Of a stretch of 64,000 nucleotides of DNA, positions 1 through 12,376 are shown one piece after another (position 1 is the first letter of the stretch; every line of letters starts with the position of its first letter). The translations under genes were made by a program, and so were the position numbers. This DNA is from Ornithodoros turicata (taxonomy: Eukaryota; Arthropoda; Arachnida; Ixodida; Argasidae): positions 7,787,187-7,851,186 of the forward strand of contig NC_088206.1 of NCBI RefSeq assembly GCF_037126465.1, read 5' to 3'. The notes under the pieces were generated by a model, which did not search any database, was not told where the DNA came from, and saw only the letters and a list, made by a program, of their open reading frames with translations.

Positions 1-115
1 TCAGACGAGCCAAGAGATCCAACCGGGTCAAGATCCAACAGGTCAAGATATCCATCGGTGGATCTCTTGACTCGATAGATCTCTTGACCCGTTGGATCTC
101 TTGACGTGGAATCGG
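1..115. repeat. Foldback of GGATCTCTTGAC units
   Basis: Direct and inverted copies of GGATCTCTTGACC / GGTCAAGATCC around a GATATCCATCGGTGGATC centre. It is cut by the window edge, so its full length is unknown. Confidence 0.5.
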
Positions 116-299
116 GATCGCCGTAAGGTAAGGGTCAACCTTGGGTCAGCACTGTGCAGAAGGGAGAACCGATCACCCACTCGACCAAAGAATAGGGAAA
201 CGCTACCGTACGCGAATGGATCTTTTGCGTACAGTGATATTGCACCTATATTTACAGTAGCCGTTCAAACATTACTGTGTGCAAATCATTGTAAATGCC

Positions 300-476
300 T
301 GTCATAAAGCCTGTTTTGTGAAGCATGAAGACATTAGGAGGAGCTGAATGCACATCCCTACATTTCAGGGTCAGGGAACTAAAATGAGGAATAATTCCAA
401 CATAGGTGACTATATAGACTCCCCGATTTCCACCCCCTCCCCCCAGTTTACTCTCCCTTTTTATTAGAGTGCTCCA
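300..476. mobile_element. Degenerate end of the oligo-A long-TIR MITE family
   Basis: Shares 'cagggtcagggaactaaaatg' and the terminal 'gtttactctccctttttattagagtg' with the fuller copy at 3032-3525. Confidence 0.45.
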
Positions 477-1538
477 ACGCGCGTAATCCACATGGGTCAT
501 ACGCCGCTGGTAACCAGCAATATAACAGATATCGCCAATGAAACTAAAGGTTTCCGATCACGTGACTCAGCACTGAAACACTCAGTTAATACGTCATCCT
601 CCTCTTGTTCTTGGAACCTTGACGGAAAGGCACGCACGTCCCAAGATCACGTTCACTTTTGTCCCACGAGTAGTAAATTTCAAAAGTCCATAAATCGCTC
701 GCACCGTATGGAAGTGTCTAGCATTCCTGCTTTCCATACAGCCGGTGCTCCTGCGCCGGCTCGCGAGGCACATATCTCAACCGTCTTCTCGGGAAACACA
801 ACGTGCTCTACGTGCAAAGTCTTTCGGAAGAGCTGACTCAGAGAGAAGACGTCTCGAACACTCTGCAGAAACCACCTGTATATTGCGAAGTGCTGGTTTC
901 AGGTTGTCCTGGGCTGTTCTGAGAAAACGAGCAGCACTATATAGTGATCTGACTTCGCGGTGTCTGGTATCTAATTTGTTTACGATAATGGCGCAGGCGC
1001 CAGTGTGCGTGCAAGAATTTCAAACGAAAAAGGCGAAAGAAAATGCGAAGCAGGAGGGGAGGGGTTCTGGGAAAGACCGGTGGTTCTGGTGATGCGCCAG
1101 CCGCGAGGTAATTTATCAAAGCATATGGAGCAAGCGAGAACTTTTATGGGGGGACTGGGTAGGTATGTTCGCACCTGGATGATCTGCTAAAGTAGTTTTT
1201 TTTTCCCTCATTGTCTCGTTATTTTTTGTCTGCCGGAAACTTGCCTTATCGGGAAGTATCGAAAGTCGAAGATCAATTTGTTACCATCCGCAGTATACTT
1301 CCGCCTCCTTTCATGACGTCGAGAAAAGGTTCTTATCAAAATGATCACGTGTCTCATCATCATTTCGTTATCGCATGTTTTGACCTGTGCTCCCATAATT
1401 ATACTTCTACGCTTTCAGTGTCCCTCTTTCTTTTCTTTTTTTTTTCGTTCTCTCTCCTTTTCCCAGCAGCGTTGCAACAATTTATGAATTATAATAGCTT
1501 GTAATGATATGTATAAAATAAGCTTTCTATGTTTACTG
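477..1538. other. No gene recognised
   Basis: Short frames on both strands only. Contains one TCACGTGA (558-565) and low-complexity T-rich sequence near 1425-1450. Confidence 0.5.
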
Positions 1539-1580
1539 TGTACAAGCTTTCGCGTGGTCCACCGCGCGAAAGCTTGTACA
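1539..1580. repeat. Perfect 16-bp-arm hairpin
   Basis: TGTACAAGCTTTCGCG and its exact complement flank a 10-base loop. A (TG)n tract at about 1609-1633 follows, and the phrase ATCTCGGACTTGA occurs at about 1643 and 1750. Confidence 0.7.
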
Positions 1581-1759
1581 TGTTGCTTCAATGTTGTTGT
1601 TGTTTGTTTGTGTGTGTGTGTGTGTGTGTGTGTTTGCATTTCATCTCGGACTTGACATGTACAACAACAACAGGTAAATTAATGATGATGAATGGGGAAA
1701 TTTCCCATGTCTTTCTTTCTTTTTCTTTTTTTTTTGTGTTGGCAGTTTATCTCGGACTT

Positions 1760-2459
1760 GACTCAAACAATAACAACCTAATAGTATTAATTTATATGCG
1801 TACACTTTACCTACACAAGTGAATACAACACAACGTAAGGTAAATCACAATTTTAAACTAACTCCAACTCCATATAGTTTGGTTCTGCGCATCTAAGCAA
1901 CCTAACACCACATACAATTAAGCGCTGAACGTTTCTTTTTTTATTATTATTAATATATCAATAACCTTTATTAACACTTGCCGTATGCCTCTCTATTATT
2001 TGGACTTTTATGCCCCCGTGTTGTGTCTGCTCCGGAAAATTTACGGTCCCATTACGTCGTAAGCCCCTCGGCAGCACCGGTTGGTTAACTGACCGGAGAC
2101 CACGCCCACCCAACTTTTCCTTCTCGGCAATTACCACCCATATGGCCTTATTGGTAGCGCCATTCTCATTACCATCTAGAAGATGATTACGTGCAATTTT
2201 CCGTGACCGTATACCTGCAGCTTTTCTCGTTCGGAGAAACGAAACGAGCTAGTGTGGTGGTAAAACCTAACAGAGACATCCACTCAAATATCTACGTTCT
2301 CCGTAACGAACTCTAAGTGGTCTGTGTTCTGTTGTGGCGCAACACTGAACGGAACATTATTGCTGCAGATCTGGATTGCAATTCGTTCGTTCGGAGAAAG
2401 TAACTGGAAGCTTCAGCCGGTTCTTGTGGAAATTCAACCTATATAGATACGTCATGGAG
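1760..2459. other. No gene recognised
   Basis: AT-rich with short frames; nothing identifiable. Confidence 0.4.
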
Positions 2460-2836
2460 CACCCTTAAAAAAAGGGTGTACTTTAACTCCTTTTTTATGC
2501 GAACATGTGGCAAAAAAAGGAGTAAAGTACCTTGAGGGAGCGAGGAGACACCCTTTTGAGCGTAAATGTACTCTCCAAAAGAGTGTTATATATGATAACA
2601 CCCTTTTGGAGAGTACAATTACGCTCAAAAGGGTGTCTCCTCACTCCCTCAAGGGAGTAGCATAACACCTTCTCCCTGCCGGGGAGTAATATTACTCTCC
2701 AGTAAGGAGAAAGGTGTTATGCTACTCCCTCGAGGGAGTGAGGAGACACCCTTTTGAGAGTAATTGTACTCTCCAAAAGGGTGCTATATATGTCACAAAA
2801 AAAAGGAGTTAAAGTACATCCTTGTTTTTAAGAGTG
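2460..2836. mobile_element. Multi-stem foldback MITE
   Basis: The terminal inverted repeats are roughly 37 bp: CACCCTTAAAAAAAGGG then TGTACTTTAACTCC at the left, mirrored at 2798-2836. Inside, 2533-2655 is one palindrome with arms of about 57 bp built from ACACCCTTTTGAG and its complement. Then 2645-2740 is a second palindrome on ACTCCCTC / GAGGGAGT, followed by a third arm repeating the first. No coding capacity. Confidence 0.75.
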
Positions 2837-3031
2837 GGGACTCGAAGCTATATATAGTCATCGTTTCACGAAGGAAGCAGATTGTGTTCTGGGCCCTCGG
2901 GCGTCTTTCGGAGAGTTGAAGTGGTCAAAATGTTGCATGACAGTGCGGCCAATGGGTCATGGGCCTTATTGTCGACTATTTTATTGGCTTGACAGGGGCT
3001 CGTCTCTCGCCGTCGGAGAAAACGTCACCTG

Positions 3032-3525
3032 CACTCTAAGAAAAAAAAAAAAAGGAGTAAATTGGGAGTAATTGCAACTTTTTGTCCCCTATAGACTGCA
3101 ATTACTCCCCATTTCAGTCCCCTAAACCTGACCTTTTTACTCCCCAGGACTGCAAATTGTCACCGAACTTCGCAAATGGTCTTCCGAATGCAACAGTCTA
3201 CGTAAATGTGTGCTCTATCACTCAGCCACCTTAACAATATTTCATCCACAGAGAGGAAGAGATAGTTAAAGGTTCTTTCTCGGGAAATTGTGCCCTATGT
3301 ATGTCGCAAGATCTTATACCACTCGATATATCACAGTTGACGGTTTAATTCAAAGAATTTTCATTCATGCACACGAATTGTGTTTCTGGGTCTGTTAGAG
3401 CAGAGCGTGAAATGCAGTCATCACTCTGTGACATTCATTTACTCCAGAAAGGGACTACTTTTGTGGCAATGCATTTAGTCCCCCAAAAGGAGTAAAACTA
3501 CTCCTTTTTTTTTCTTCTTAGAGTG
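3032..3525. mobile_element. MITE with CACTCTAAGAAAA termini (fullest copy)
   Basis: Begins CACTCTAAG then oligo-A and GGAGTAAA. Ends with the inverted ACTCCTTTTTTTTTCTTC-TTAGAGTG. Internal direct/inverted GGGAGTAATTGCA units. Same family at 30686, 32010 and, in fragments, at 300 and 22177. No protein; superfamily not assigned because no clear target duplication was found. Confidence 0.7.
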
Positions 3526-3619
3526 CGAGCTTGAAAAATTACCTTGTATAGGTTCACCCTTATAAACAACGAGAATTAGCCGAGGCAGGCTGTAAACATG
3601 AACGACACAAACACACGAT

Positions 3620-3720
3620 GACCTGATGATGATGATGATGATGAGAGGAGAAAAAAAATGAAGATGTGAGCCCGCTCACTGCGGGACAACCTACTCCAGG
3701 TCTAGTAAAGAAAAAAAAAG
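3620..3720. repeat. SINE- or LINE-like fragment ('ctactccaggtct')
   Basis: A (GAT)n tract followed by GGAGAAAAAAAATGAAGATG and 'gagcccgctcactgcggga...ctactccagg'. A related block with GGAGATG...GGCTACTCCAGG occurs at 33625-33700, and a shorter one at 54360-54402. Confidence 0.4.
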
Positions 3721-5292
3721 AGAAAAGAAAGAAACACGACCTGTCAATGACCTTTTCCTTGAGTTGTTTGGTTTCATGGATTCACCCTGTCAGATGTTTT
3801 CCGAGCAGCAGTAATGAATGATGGCGAAACCCTGTTAATTAAAGCGTGGCTTTCATGCATGTGACTAACTGTGTCAGAATCAGGCAACTGTATCATCCAC
3901 GCTATTGTACTGTCTCGTGGCTTTGGCATGCTCAATTACAGGCCTAATACTTCTGCCGCATCGAAGCGGTGGTACCAATCGCTCTCTCCGCCGGATAACC
4001 TTTTAGAGTCAGCCACCGGCCGTGTAGGTCCGTCTGTGAACTATATAGGGTCACGTGACACTGTGACAGTGGAAACACCACGTGATTGCAAGACTGTGTT
4101 TGCGGTACGCTGAAATCGTGTACTCATCGCCGCAGTAACGATGCAAAATAAGTCAAACCTTTCAAGAAACGTTAAAAGGCTTTCAATAAAAATTTAATAG
4201 CATGTTTCATACACGAATAGTTTTTTCTACCTGTATAGAAACTTAATATTATTATATCTCCATAAATCCTTTATGAGCTGTCGTAATCCTCGTTTTATCG
4301 CAACCACAGTCCCTGCGGTGTCCGCGACGCCGAGTGCCACAGAATTTCACAACAATGTCTACCGTTCCGATCCGGACCGAGTGAATGTTTGGACGTAGCC
4401 CCAGCGAGGACGTTAGCCTCTGAGCAGGAAGTCTAGGAGTTATTCCGACGAAAACGTAATTCTTCCAATCGCAATCACCATCATTGCCGTCTTCCCATGG
4501 AGCAGTCGTCGTATATATACGAGCGTAAACATAGTGCTTTTTCTCCGAATGGCCAGGTGTATACAGTGGGCACAAGGGGAATGCCACAGCCTTGTTTCTC
4601 TCTTATTTTTCTTTAACGAACATAAACACTTCTCTCGATATATAATGGCGCCTCTCTTTTTTTCCCCCAGCGTGGACCCCTGCGTGTGATGCAATCTCCC
4701 CATTCCTCACGCGGCCACTTAGAGGCCGTTCAAACCGATACATGAGTCAGTGATCTTAATGGCAGCTGACGAAAGAGCTTGATGCGGCTTGTTTTTGTTT
4801 ACGTGTTGTTTCATTTTGTTAGGGTGGCTTCATTGCCAGAACGTCTTCGCTATTTTTTTTTTTTTTGTCTCTAATCTAACCGTCGAAGCATATCCCGTTT
4901 AACCGTTTAAATGCTGTCTATCCTGCATTGCATATTTCTGTCTAAATCAATCATGCCAGATTTCAAACGCAAGTGCAACAGGATGCCTACTAACGGCTGC
5001 TTGACAATTGTCGCACACTTTATGTCGTTTAGGCGTTTAAGCTCTATTCATGTTTCGCAGGACATTTTTAAATATAAATATACGTCCCACACACTTCCTT
5101 GCTATAGCCAACATCCTGTCGTCAGCCATAGCAGGACAATGCCCTTCCTTTGTTCCTTCAGTGGCAGCAGGTACTTATAGGCTTCGGCCGCCCACTTTCT
5201 AATGTTACGGTCATCTTAAAAACCATTCCATCGTTCACGTATTTTGTTCTCGTACTCGCCCACGAAGCAGGTCAAACCCTCTCATGTCCACA
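3721..5292. other. No gene recognised
   Basis: Short frames only. TCACGTGA at 4051-4058. Nothing else identifiable. Confidence 0.4.
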
Positions 5293-5674
5293 TATTCACA
5301 CGAGCGACATTCTCCAGAATGTTCCAGCGGAAGATGCGCAGAGCATCATAGCTTTCTGCAGGCACGTGAGCGTGTCTGTTTGTTTGTTTGTAAGGGGAAA
5401 AAAAGAGGAGAAAAACGTAATGTCTCTTGGTGCTCTTCTGATCATGGAGAATGTCCCGCGGCTCAGCCACGAGGTATTCCATAGCAGACGACAGTGTCGT
5501 CTGCTGTCGTCTGAGACGGTGTCGTCTGCTATGTGCGCAGCCGCTCGCCCCCTTCCGATATTCTAGCACCGTACGTATGTTCAACACAAAACGCGGCAGA
5601 ACTTCCGTCCCGTGAGCAGTGTCTTGCATTTTATTCCCGTGGAATATTCCGTGGGGATGTGGCTCGTGTCAACT
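5293..5674. mobile_element. GCAGACGAC foldback family, copy 1
   Basis: Starts TATTCACACGAGCGACATTC, ends GGATGTGGCTCGTGTCA. The central palindrome is AGCAGACGACAGT/GTCGTCTGCT. Shares the internal phrases 'ccagcggaagatgcg' and 'gagcagtgt' with the copies at 7307, 35293 and 37697. Non-coding. Confidence 0.75.
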
Positions 5675-6299
5675 ATGCAGCGCATGCTATCACGCGAATT
5701 CTACACGGTAGTCAGAAACACACGCGCGTGACATCCGCGTATGCATCATCGCCTTCACCTTCGTTGGGCAACGAGCCTACATTCAACACGTCTTTATATT
5801 CAGGCCACCGATGACTCACCTTCGCGCATCCACAGGAACAAAAGCCCCTTCGGAACAGGCCATGGCTCGTTACATAAACTCCTATGCTACCCCTATTCCA
5901 TGCCGTGGACATTCGACCATCTATCTGACTTGCGCAACGATGGTGGTTTCGAACGCGTCAAAGAAATGCCACGCGTAGTTTTGACGAAACAAAAAGAAAG
6001 AAAAAGGAAAGAAGAAGAAGAAAATGATGTGGAGGACTTCAAGCACTTCGATTCCCTCGAAGGCCGATCCATCAACTTGTTGCATGCTGCTTGACCCCTT
6101 TTTTGATATTCGTGCCACCACGAAAACAAAATTGGTCTTTTTTTTTTTTCTGCCAATCTTTCTCTCGTGATCGCATTTTCGTACCCAGTGTTTGGTGTAA
6201 ACGAAGAAGTATGTTTAAAAAAAAACTCGGTAACTTTGTTACACCATTCCGGTGTTATGTGTACTATATGTCACACACATTTCTGGTTTGAGCCCCACA
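5675..6299. other. No gene recognised
   Basis: A purine-rich tract around 5990-6030 and a T run at 6137; no identifiable feature. Confidence 0.4.
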
Positions 6300-6309
6300 T
6301 CATAGAGAA

Positions 6310-6425
6310 AGGCGCCTTGTAAAACACCATTCTAAATGGTGTATTCTGCAAGAGAGTACCATTTGGAATGGCATATTCTGCAGAATACACCATTTCAAGG
6401 GGGTATATTCCATTTGAAGCACGGT
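6310..6425. repeat. Small foldback of ACACCATT / AATGGTGT units
   Basis: AACACCATTCTAAATGGTGT, then TACCATTTGGAATGG, then GAATACACCATTTC: repeated near-palindromes within about 110 bases. Confidence 0.45.
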
Positions 6426-7306
6426 TTACAGCACGGTGGCTCAACACTGTTACATATTGCACCTTTCAATTATGCTTGCGGAACAAAAACGGGTTTTAAA
6501 ATATTTACAAACGTTTACATAACGTTGGCGGAACGTACCTTACATCGTGTAGCCGATGCAAACAAATTCAGTGTTGCTCCTTCATAATGCTCGATGCTGT
6601 TCCTCGACACCAGTAAACTACTTTTTATTATCTTTCGCCGTTTTCATAAAACTAGTTTCGGAAACTGGTTTTACTGAAGCGTGTTTTCGAAGTGACCAAT
6701 AACCCATTTCAAAGTGGAACAGTAAACAGAACGCACCCATCCTTTTGTCGGCCATGCCGACCACTTCCTTTTATTACATTTCGCTTTACTTTTTTTTATT
6801 TCGTTTCCGCAGCTTGACGTATTTGCTTTTCGAGGAGGAATTGATGTAACTGTCAGCGGCCCCTTTGTGTAGCTTCCAAGAGTGTGTTTATTCCCATATA
6901 CCAGACAGGCCTTTGTCTTGGGATGCGGAACAACGCCCTCCTCAAGGGATGCGCAGCCAATTGTGACGTTCTGTTATGCGGGGCACTGCCCATGTTGGCG
7001 CTGTCCGTGAGGTGCAAGGCCGGTGATGTCCACTTGAAGCAATGTACATTGTTCTTTGCGTAATTACAGTTCACGTAGAGTTGTTCACATAGTTGTTCAC
7101 TCACGTAGAGTTGTGTAAGGAGAAGTGACGTCTCCCGTATTGCGTGGTATATAGGTATAGTGTTTGATTGGACTCGGTGAAGTCACTGCTGTCGTGCTCG
7201 GCCGGGATATGGCTATACTGAGAAAGCTGCTAGGCGATATTTTCTAAGATCGTGGAAGAGGGGTCGTAAATAAGGTTGGAATGGTTAGGTGTAGGAAGGT
7301 ACTTAT
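6426..7306. other. No gene recognised
   Basis: Nothing identifiable on either strand. Confidence 0.4.
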
Positions 7307-7651
7307 ACCGTGTATTCACACGAACGACATTCCCCCAGAATATTCCAGCGGAAGATGCGAAAAACGTCATAGCTTTCTGCTGTCACGTGTCTTCACGTAC
7401 ACTGCTAACCGTGGGGGAACGTCCTGCGACACAGCCGCAAGATATTCCGTAGCAGACGACAGGAAAAGACGCTGACGGTGTCATCTGCCAGGTGTCGTCT
7501 GCTAAGTGTGCAGTATGCCACTCTCGATATTCCGCGCCGTGTGAATGGTCAACATAACATGGGGACGGAACGTCGTCCCTGTGAGCAGTGTTTTCGCTTT
7601 TTCTTTCACTAGAATCTTCCGTCAGGATGTCTCTCGTGTGAGTACACGGAT
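7307..7651. mobile_element. GCAGACGAC foldback family, copy 2 (most complete)
   Basis: Both inverted ends are present: CCGTGTATTCACACGAACGACAT at the left and the complement of CCGTGTACTCACACGAGAGACAT at the right. They are flanked by ATA on both sides, a possible 3-bp target duplication. Interior carries TAGCAGACGACAGG...GTGTCGTCTGCTAAG. About 342 bp, non-coding. Confidence 0.8.
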
Positions 7652-8939
7652 ACTGTCGGCGAGACATTGATAATAACATCCATAAGACAATAAAATTTTG
7701 AGCTTTCAACTGCATTTCACTTTCTCACGCCGTCAAAAGGCTTTTTTCAAACCTGACATTGTTTGTTTACTTGTCATATTCCACGGGTGGTGCTCAGGAA
7801 TGGACAGAACATTTTAAATGCGCAAGGTGGACAATCCACAAAAGAGGATAGATTGAGGAAGATGCCTCAGGTCGTGGGGGGGGGGGGGGGGGGAGGTTCC
7901 ACTTTGTTTATGAACCTTGACCCCTCGAACCTTCGTAGCAAAATTGCAGCTCCCTATCAAGTTCCCGTTGTCTCGAACCGTCACACCCGTCTTCATAAAC
8001 CAACAGCATCCAAGCGCATAACTGACTTTGTCATCGCTTCGCTATATAACAGCCAGCAAAATTGCCCCTTAACGAATTCCCTTGAGGTCGAAGATCCCTC
8101 CTGACGATGCTCAATCCCTTGAAGCCATCATCAACATCATTTCCGTGCCACCGTACGACCCCCGGTGACCGTTGCGGGAAGTTAATCGCAATGCTCACCC
8201 CGGTGAAGTCTTCTTTTTATCACGCACATAACGAGCGTGCAGTCCCTTATATTACGTGTATTTATGATGTCTATAAAGAACTGGACACGCCGCTACAAAA
8301 AGTTTACGTGACCGCCATACTCAGTGCATTGCGTCGCTTCGCCCAATGACCAGTTTTTGTTTTTAAAGCCGCTTTTATTGGAAGCAGCTTCGTGATGCCG
8401 CAATAGGCGTTTTCGGAAGGGGTTCGGGGTTAGGCAGTAAAACAAGCGAATGTTGCGGTTAGCACCTTTTCTCTTTTAAGCGTGCGTGCATTGGCAGGTG
8501 AAATGATGCGTGCTGGGGCAAGAGGTTGGCAACTGCGGCGCCAGTTAATTCGATTTATACCTTCGCGCATAAAGGAGTATGCCAATGTCAGATTTTACGA
8601 GTACTTATCCCGCAGACGGCAGTCGTAGCATTGTTTTAAATTGCGAAACAATAAAGTGTCGTCGTAATTTTTAAGTCGCGAAATGAGATGTTATTCGATT
8701 TGAGGCGAAACAAGTTTCATGAGGGAGAAAAGGGTGAACAAAGATTTTTTTTTTCTCGTGAAGTGAAAGAAAAAAGGTGTTTACCAATTGATAGGTGCTA
8801 AGAATAGCAGCGCTGCAGAGGTGTACATGCCCGTTTTAATTTGCATGTGTACACGCCGTACTTCAACTTCATTCTCATATCTCACATCTAATGTTTCGCG
8901 TGTAATGGGGTACTGTACTACACTCCAGTGGTTAATCAG
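7652..8939. other. No gene recognised; 18-base G run
   Basis: Only a homopolymer of 18 G at 7876-7893 stands out. Confidence 0.45.
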
Positions 8940-8985
8940 CCCAGGTCAGAGTTACGATTTATTTGTTGTTGTTGTTGTTGCCCGT
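8940..8985 (+). mobile_element. 3' tail of a non-LTR element, (TTG)n
   Basis: CAGGTCAGAGTTACGATTTATTTGTTGTTG closely matches 28824-28858, and the reverse of 40590-40625. Only the tail is recognisable here. Confidence 0.4.
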
Positions 8986-10190
8986 TTAGCCCAGCTGTTA
9001 AAAATAAATAATCCGGAAAATTGCTCGAGCAAACCATGGAGCCGTGGGACATTCTCGAATGTCACTACTCTCCTTGTTGGTGTGTACCAAAGGAGGAAAC
9101 ATTAAGTGCCGACCACAATCGATTAGCTTTATCTGGTACATGCTCAGCGCTTTCCGACTCCCATCCACTTCCCAAAGCAACAACAATCACCGCATAATGA
9201 CGTAAGCGCGGCATAGCGTGCGGTCCTTCTCACGCACAACACAACAGCATAGATGCACTCAGAGCACTCTTGTACGATGTTCCACTTCAACGATATCATC
9301 TCCGCAGCTCAAAGCACAGACGAGCATGCTCTCCGAAAAACATAGTTCTACCTCATTTATATGCCATTTCAGAACGGGGCATTTAATCTCGGTTTAAGAT
9401 ACAGCAACATACATAGGGGTGGGCATCTATAGCGATAAGGGGACCATCAGGGGTCGCCAGTGTGTTGAGCCCTGGTGAAATTTCTCCGCAGTTGAGATAA
9501 TTCGTCGGCTTGCCGAGGCGTACAAGAGGGAGGCAGACGTCGTCCGGTCACCGACCGGCGGTCCCCCTTGTCCCGGAGTGGCCACGTGAAGGAAATTATA
9601 GACCTGGCTGTTGAGATCTTAACTGGCAAAGAGGGATCGAAATGAATGGGTTCGGTGTGAAAGAACGCGTAGGTGGAGTTTGGGGTTGGAAGGAAGGTAC
9701 GGTACATAAAGAATGCGTCGTAAGGGTGATGTGTTGTGATCTGGGGGGTCGTGGACTTGGTTTTTTTGGAGGGGATTCTCCACGCTTGAACAGCATCTCA
9801 GATGTGTCTGTCCGCTACCCGAATGCAAACATATCGCTTATGCTGTCTATTATGAGTTCCGTCTAGAAAAAAAAAAAGAAAAAAAAAAGAAAGGATGGAG
9901 CTATCTTGTAGGACATCGAAGGAAGAGGCAAATACTTCAGTCTGGTATCGTCAATGTAGCTTTTTCTGGACAACGCGACGCGTTCTCATGTTTCTGAATC
10001 GGGTTGGACTGGATCGTAGCTGTGCAGTACTATTCGTCGGTGGTTGTGTGGAACAGCTTGTCGTTGTTAGACTCACAGTTCGGCGGCCGTACTATTCGTT
10101 GATTTGCATTCTAATGCGTATCGTCAAATGTCTCTCGCGCGCCGACTAGAACGCCCGTTCCTTACGTTAAGGCTGATCATGTAAAGCAGT
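8986..10190. other. No gene recognised
   Basis: Short overlapping frames on both strands; A-rich tract near 9866-9892. Confidence 0.4.
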
Positions 10191-10197
10191 GGGTCTT

Positions 10198-10420
10198 GTT
10201 AACGACGCAGTCAATCATTTAACGCATAGGCGTATTCAACGTATGTCATTATGCTGTAGATGTGCTGCTGGTAATTTCGTTCAAGTTTCTGGAGCGGTAA
10301 TAATGTTTGTTAACGACGAAGTCAACCATTTTCCGAATAGGCGTATTCATCGTATATCATTATGCTGCAGATGTGCTGCTGGTAATTTCGTTCAAGTTTC
10401 TGGAGCGGTAATAATGTTTG
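10198..10420 (+). repeat. 111-bp tandem duplication, in frame
   Basis: Two copies (10198-10308 and 10309-10419) differ at about a dozen bases. A frame runs through both and gives twice a 37-residue unit with the core SLCCRCAAGNFVQVSGAVIMF-like block (CCRC motif). The period is an exact multiple of three. Whether it is translated is unknown. Confidence 0.7.
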
Positions 10421-10497
10421 CAGGCCTGGCAGACCAACTTTCCAATGGCAAACTGTAGCAACGTGGGGATTTGGTGTAGTTCGTCATTGGTTGTTGA

Positions 10498-10590
10498 TAG
10501 CGCAGCAAAGTAGACTAGGGACGAAGGCAGAGGGAGACACAACACGCCTTCCACTATCTACGTCCCTCGTCTATATACTTTGCTGCGATA
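10498..10590. repeat. Inverted repeat GCAGCAAAGTA...TACTTTGCTGC
   Basis: The arms also share GACTAGGGACG against CGTCCCTCGTC. About 93 bases in total; probably a foldback fragment. Confidence 0.55.
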
Positions 10591-11934
10591 TGCCAACTGG
10601 CAAGTTTCAAGTGCTAAGGCACGCGCCAGGAATAGAGCAGTGGATTATTATTTGGCTCATTAATATTCATTCCCTGCCTTAACTCGTGTTCCGTGTCTTT
10701 AATTCGTTGTTAGTATATAGATAGGATGTAGAGATAACGCGTTTTCCTACGCGTGCCTTCGGATTAGCCACCTTTCGCCAACATGTTTGCGCGACTGTTA
10801 TCGCTTCGTTGACAAAAATAGCACGCTAGATAATTCGTTATGCACTTTCAAATAAGGATTCGCGTTCAAACGCACTGGGGTTGGAGGTGCGTGGATGACG
10901 TCATGCTTAGGATTATAGGACTCGTATTCGCGTTAAGGAACACCTTATCATAGAACAACAACAACAACAGCTACATGCATGACTGACCATGGCTGACTGA
11001 CCATGCAGTTTTGCATGGCTTTTTTCTTTCTTTCTTTTTTTTTCTTTTTAAGTGGGACTCCGCAACAAAATCACCGCAAAGGTTGTGGTATATCCGTAAT
11101 CTTTGCGATGTCAGGAACATGTGTACGAAATATCTCGGTCCAAAACTGCGCAGATTTTACTCAAACGAATCATTACGAGGCGAGAGCTTCGCCTCCGTGA
11201 AGCGAGAGGGCGCTGAAAGCAATGCACTGCTGACATCATGGCTGACATCATCGGGCAAGGGAGAAAGAATGCACGCTTGGAATGCTTGGAAGCAGACGAC
11301 AATGCTGGGTGACGTCACGGAATCCTCCTCCGGACGAACCGCCGTATAGTATCGAGCTCTGTTTTCTGCTCCTCGCATTTCGGTTTCGGTTTGCTATTGT
11401 CGTCATTTACGAGTTAATTACTGGCGCAAAATGAATGCGGATGTTGTATTCGGCATCGAGGGGGTGGTTCGTGTTCGGTATGATACTGACCTAATTTGTT
11501 TCGTATCCTTGCGAAGTCATCGGGATGCAGCAAAACAGTCGGGAACATGGGGAACATATAGATCACTGTTGCTTGACGAACATAGTTTATTCACTGATGT
11601 GAGGGCTCTAGAGGGCACTCCAGAGGTTACTAGCTCCGAAAAGATGATATCGCCGCGATTGTGTACGTCCCTCGAAGTTTGGTTCCGGTTTTCGTTCACT
11701 GCCACATGTTATTTAGAGCACTATTTCCGTTGAAAACATGGAAATTATACTTGGAATGTGGTAAAAATAATATTTACACAGCACAGTAACTCTGAAACAC
11801 CAAATGTATATAGTGAAGGCGATGTGGCTGAAGTCCTGGACGGCTGAAATGGTCAAAACCTGAGGACCTACTTTATGGCGGCCAATCTGCTAGGGACAGT
11901 GGCGCTCTCCTGCGGATGACGTCATGTGAATAAA
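10591..11934. other. No gene recognised; three TGACGTCA sites
   Basis: Perfect CRE palindromes at 10896-10903, 11310-11317 and 11917-11924. Frames of up to 112 codons occur on both strands with no recognisable domain. Confidence 0.45.
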
Positions 11935-12213
11935 CCCTATAGGTGGTTTGCAGCTTCCTGCGGATATGACGTCACCTCACAATTTCCGGTTCGAACTTTT
12001 GCAGTAGTGTCAGCAAGACAGAAGCTTACCTGGCTGGAAGGTCCGTTTCGTGACTCGCATTCATCGAAAATAGCTTCTTGTCGCATGCGGATTCAGCGAA
12101 ACGGCGCAAATACTGCTACAGCAGCATACAACAAACGCAAAGTTAGAACCGCGGAAGTTCAATTTTCCCAGCATCCCTAGCGGCGGCTCACCACTTGAAA
12201 ACCACCTATTGGG
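11935..12213. mobile_element. Probable MITE with CCCTATAGGTGGTTT ends
   Basis: The left end CCCTATAGGTGGTTT is inverted as AAACCACCTATTGGG at the right end. The interior begins GCAGCTTCCTGCGG and contains TGACGTCA at 11967-11974. About 280 bp; no transposase. Confidence 0.5.
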
Positions 12214-12376
12214 GATGTTTCGCCACAAAGCGTCACCCCGAGCCGTTTTACCTAAATTTTGCTAGCAAAGTAAAAATATTAAGCGTTGTCTGTCACGTTT
12301 CAGACCTTTAAATGCAATCACTCCAGTGGAATCAATATGAGATTGTTTATTAACGCAATTTGCTCGTTAAATACAT

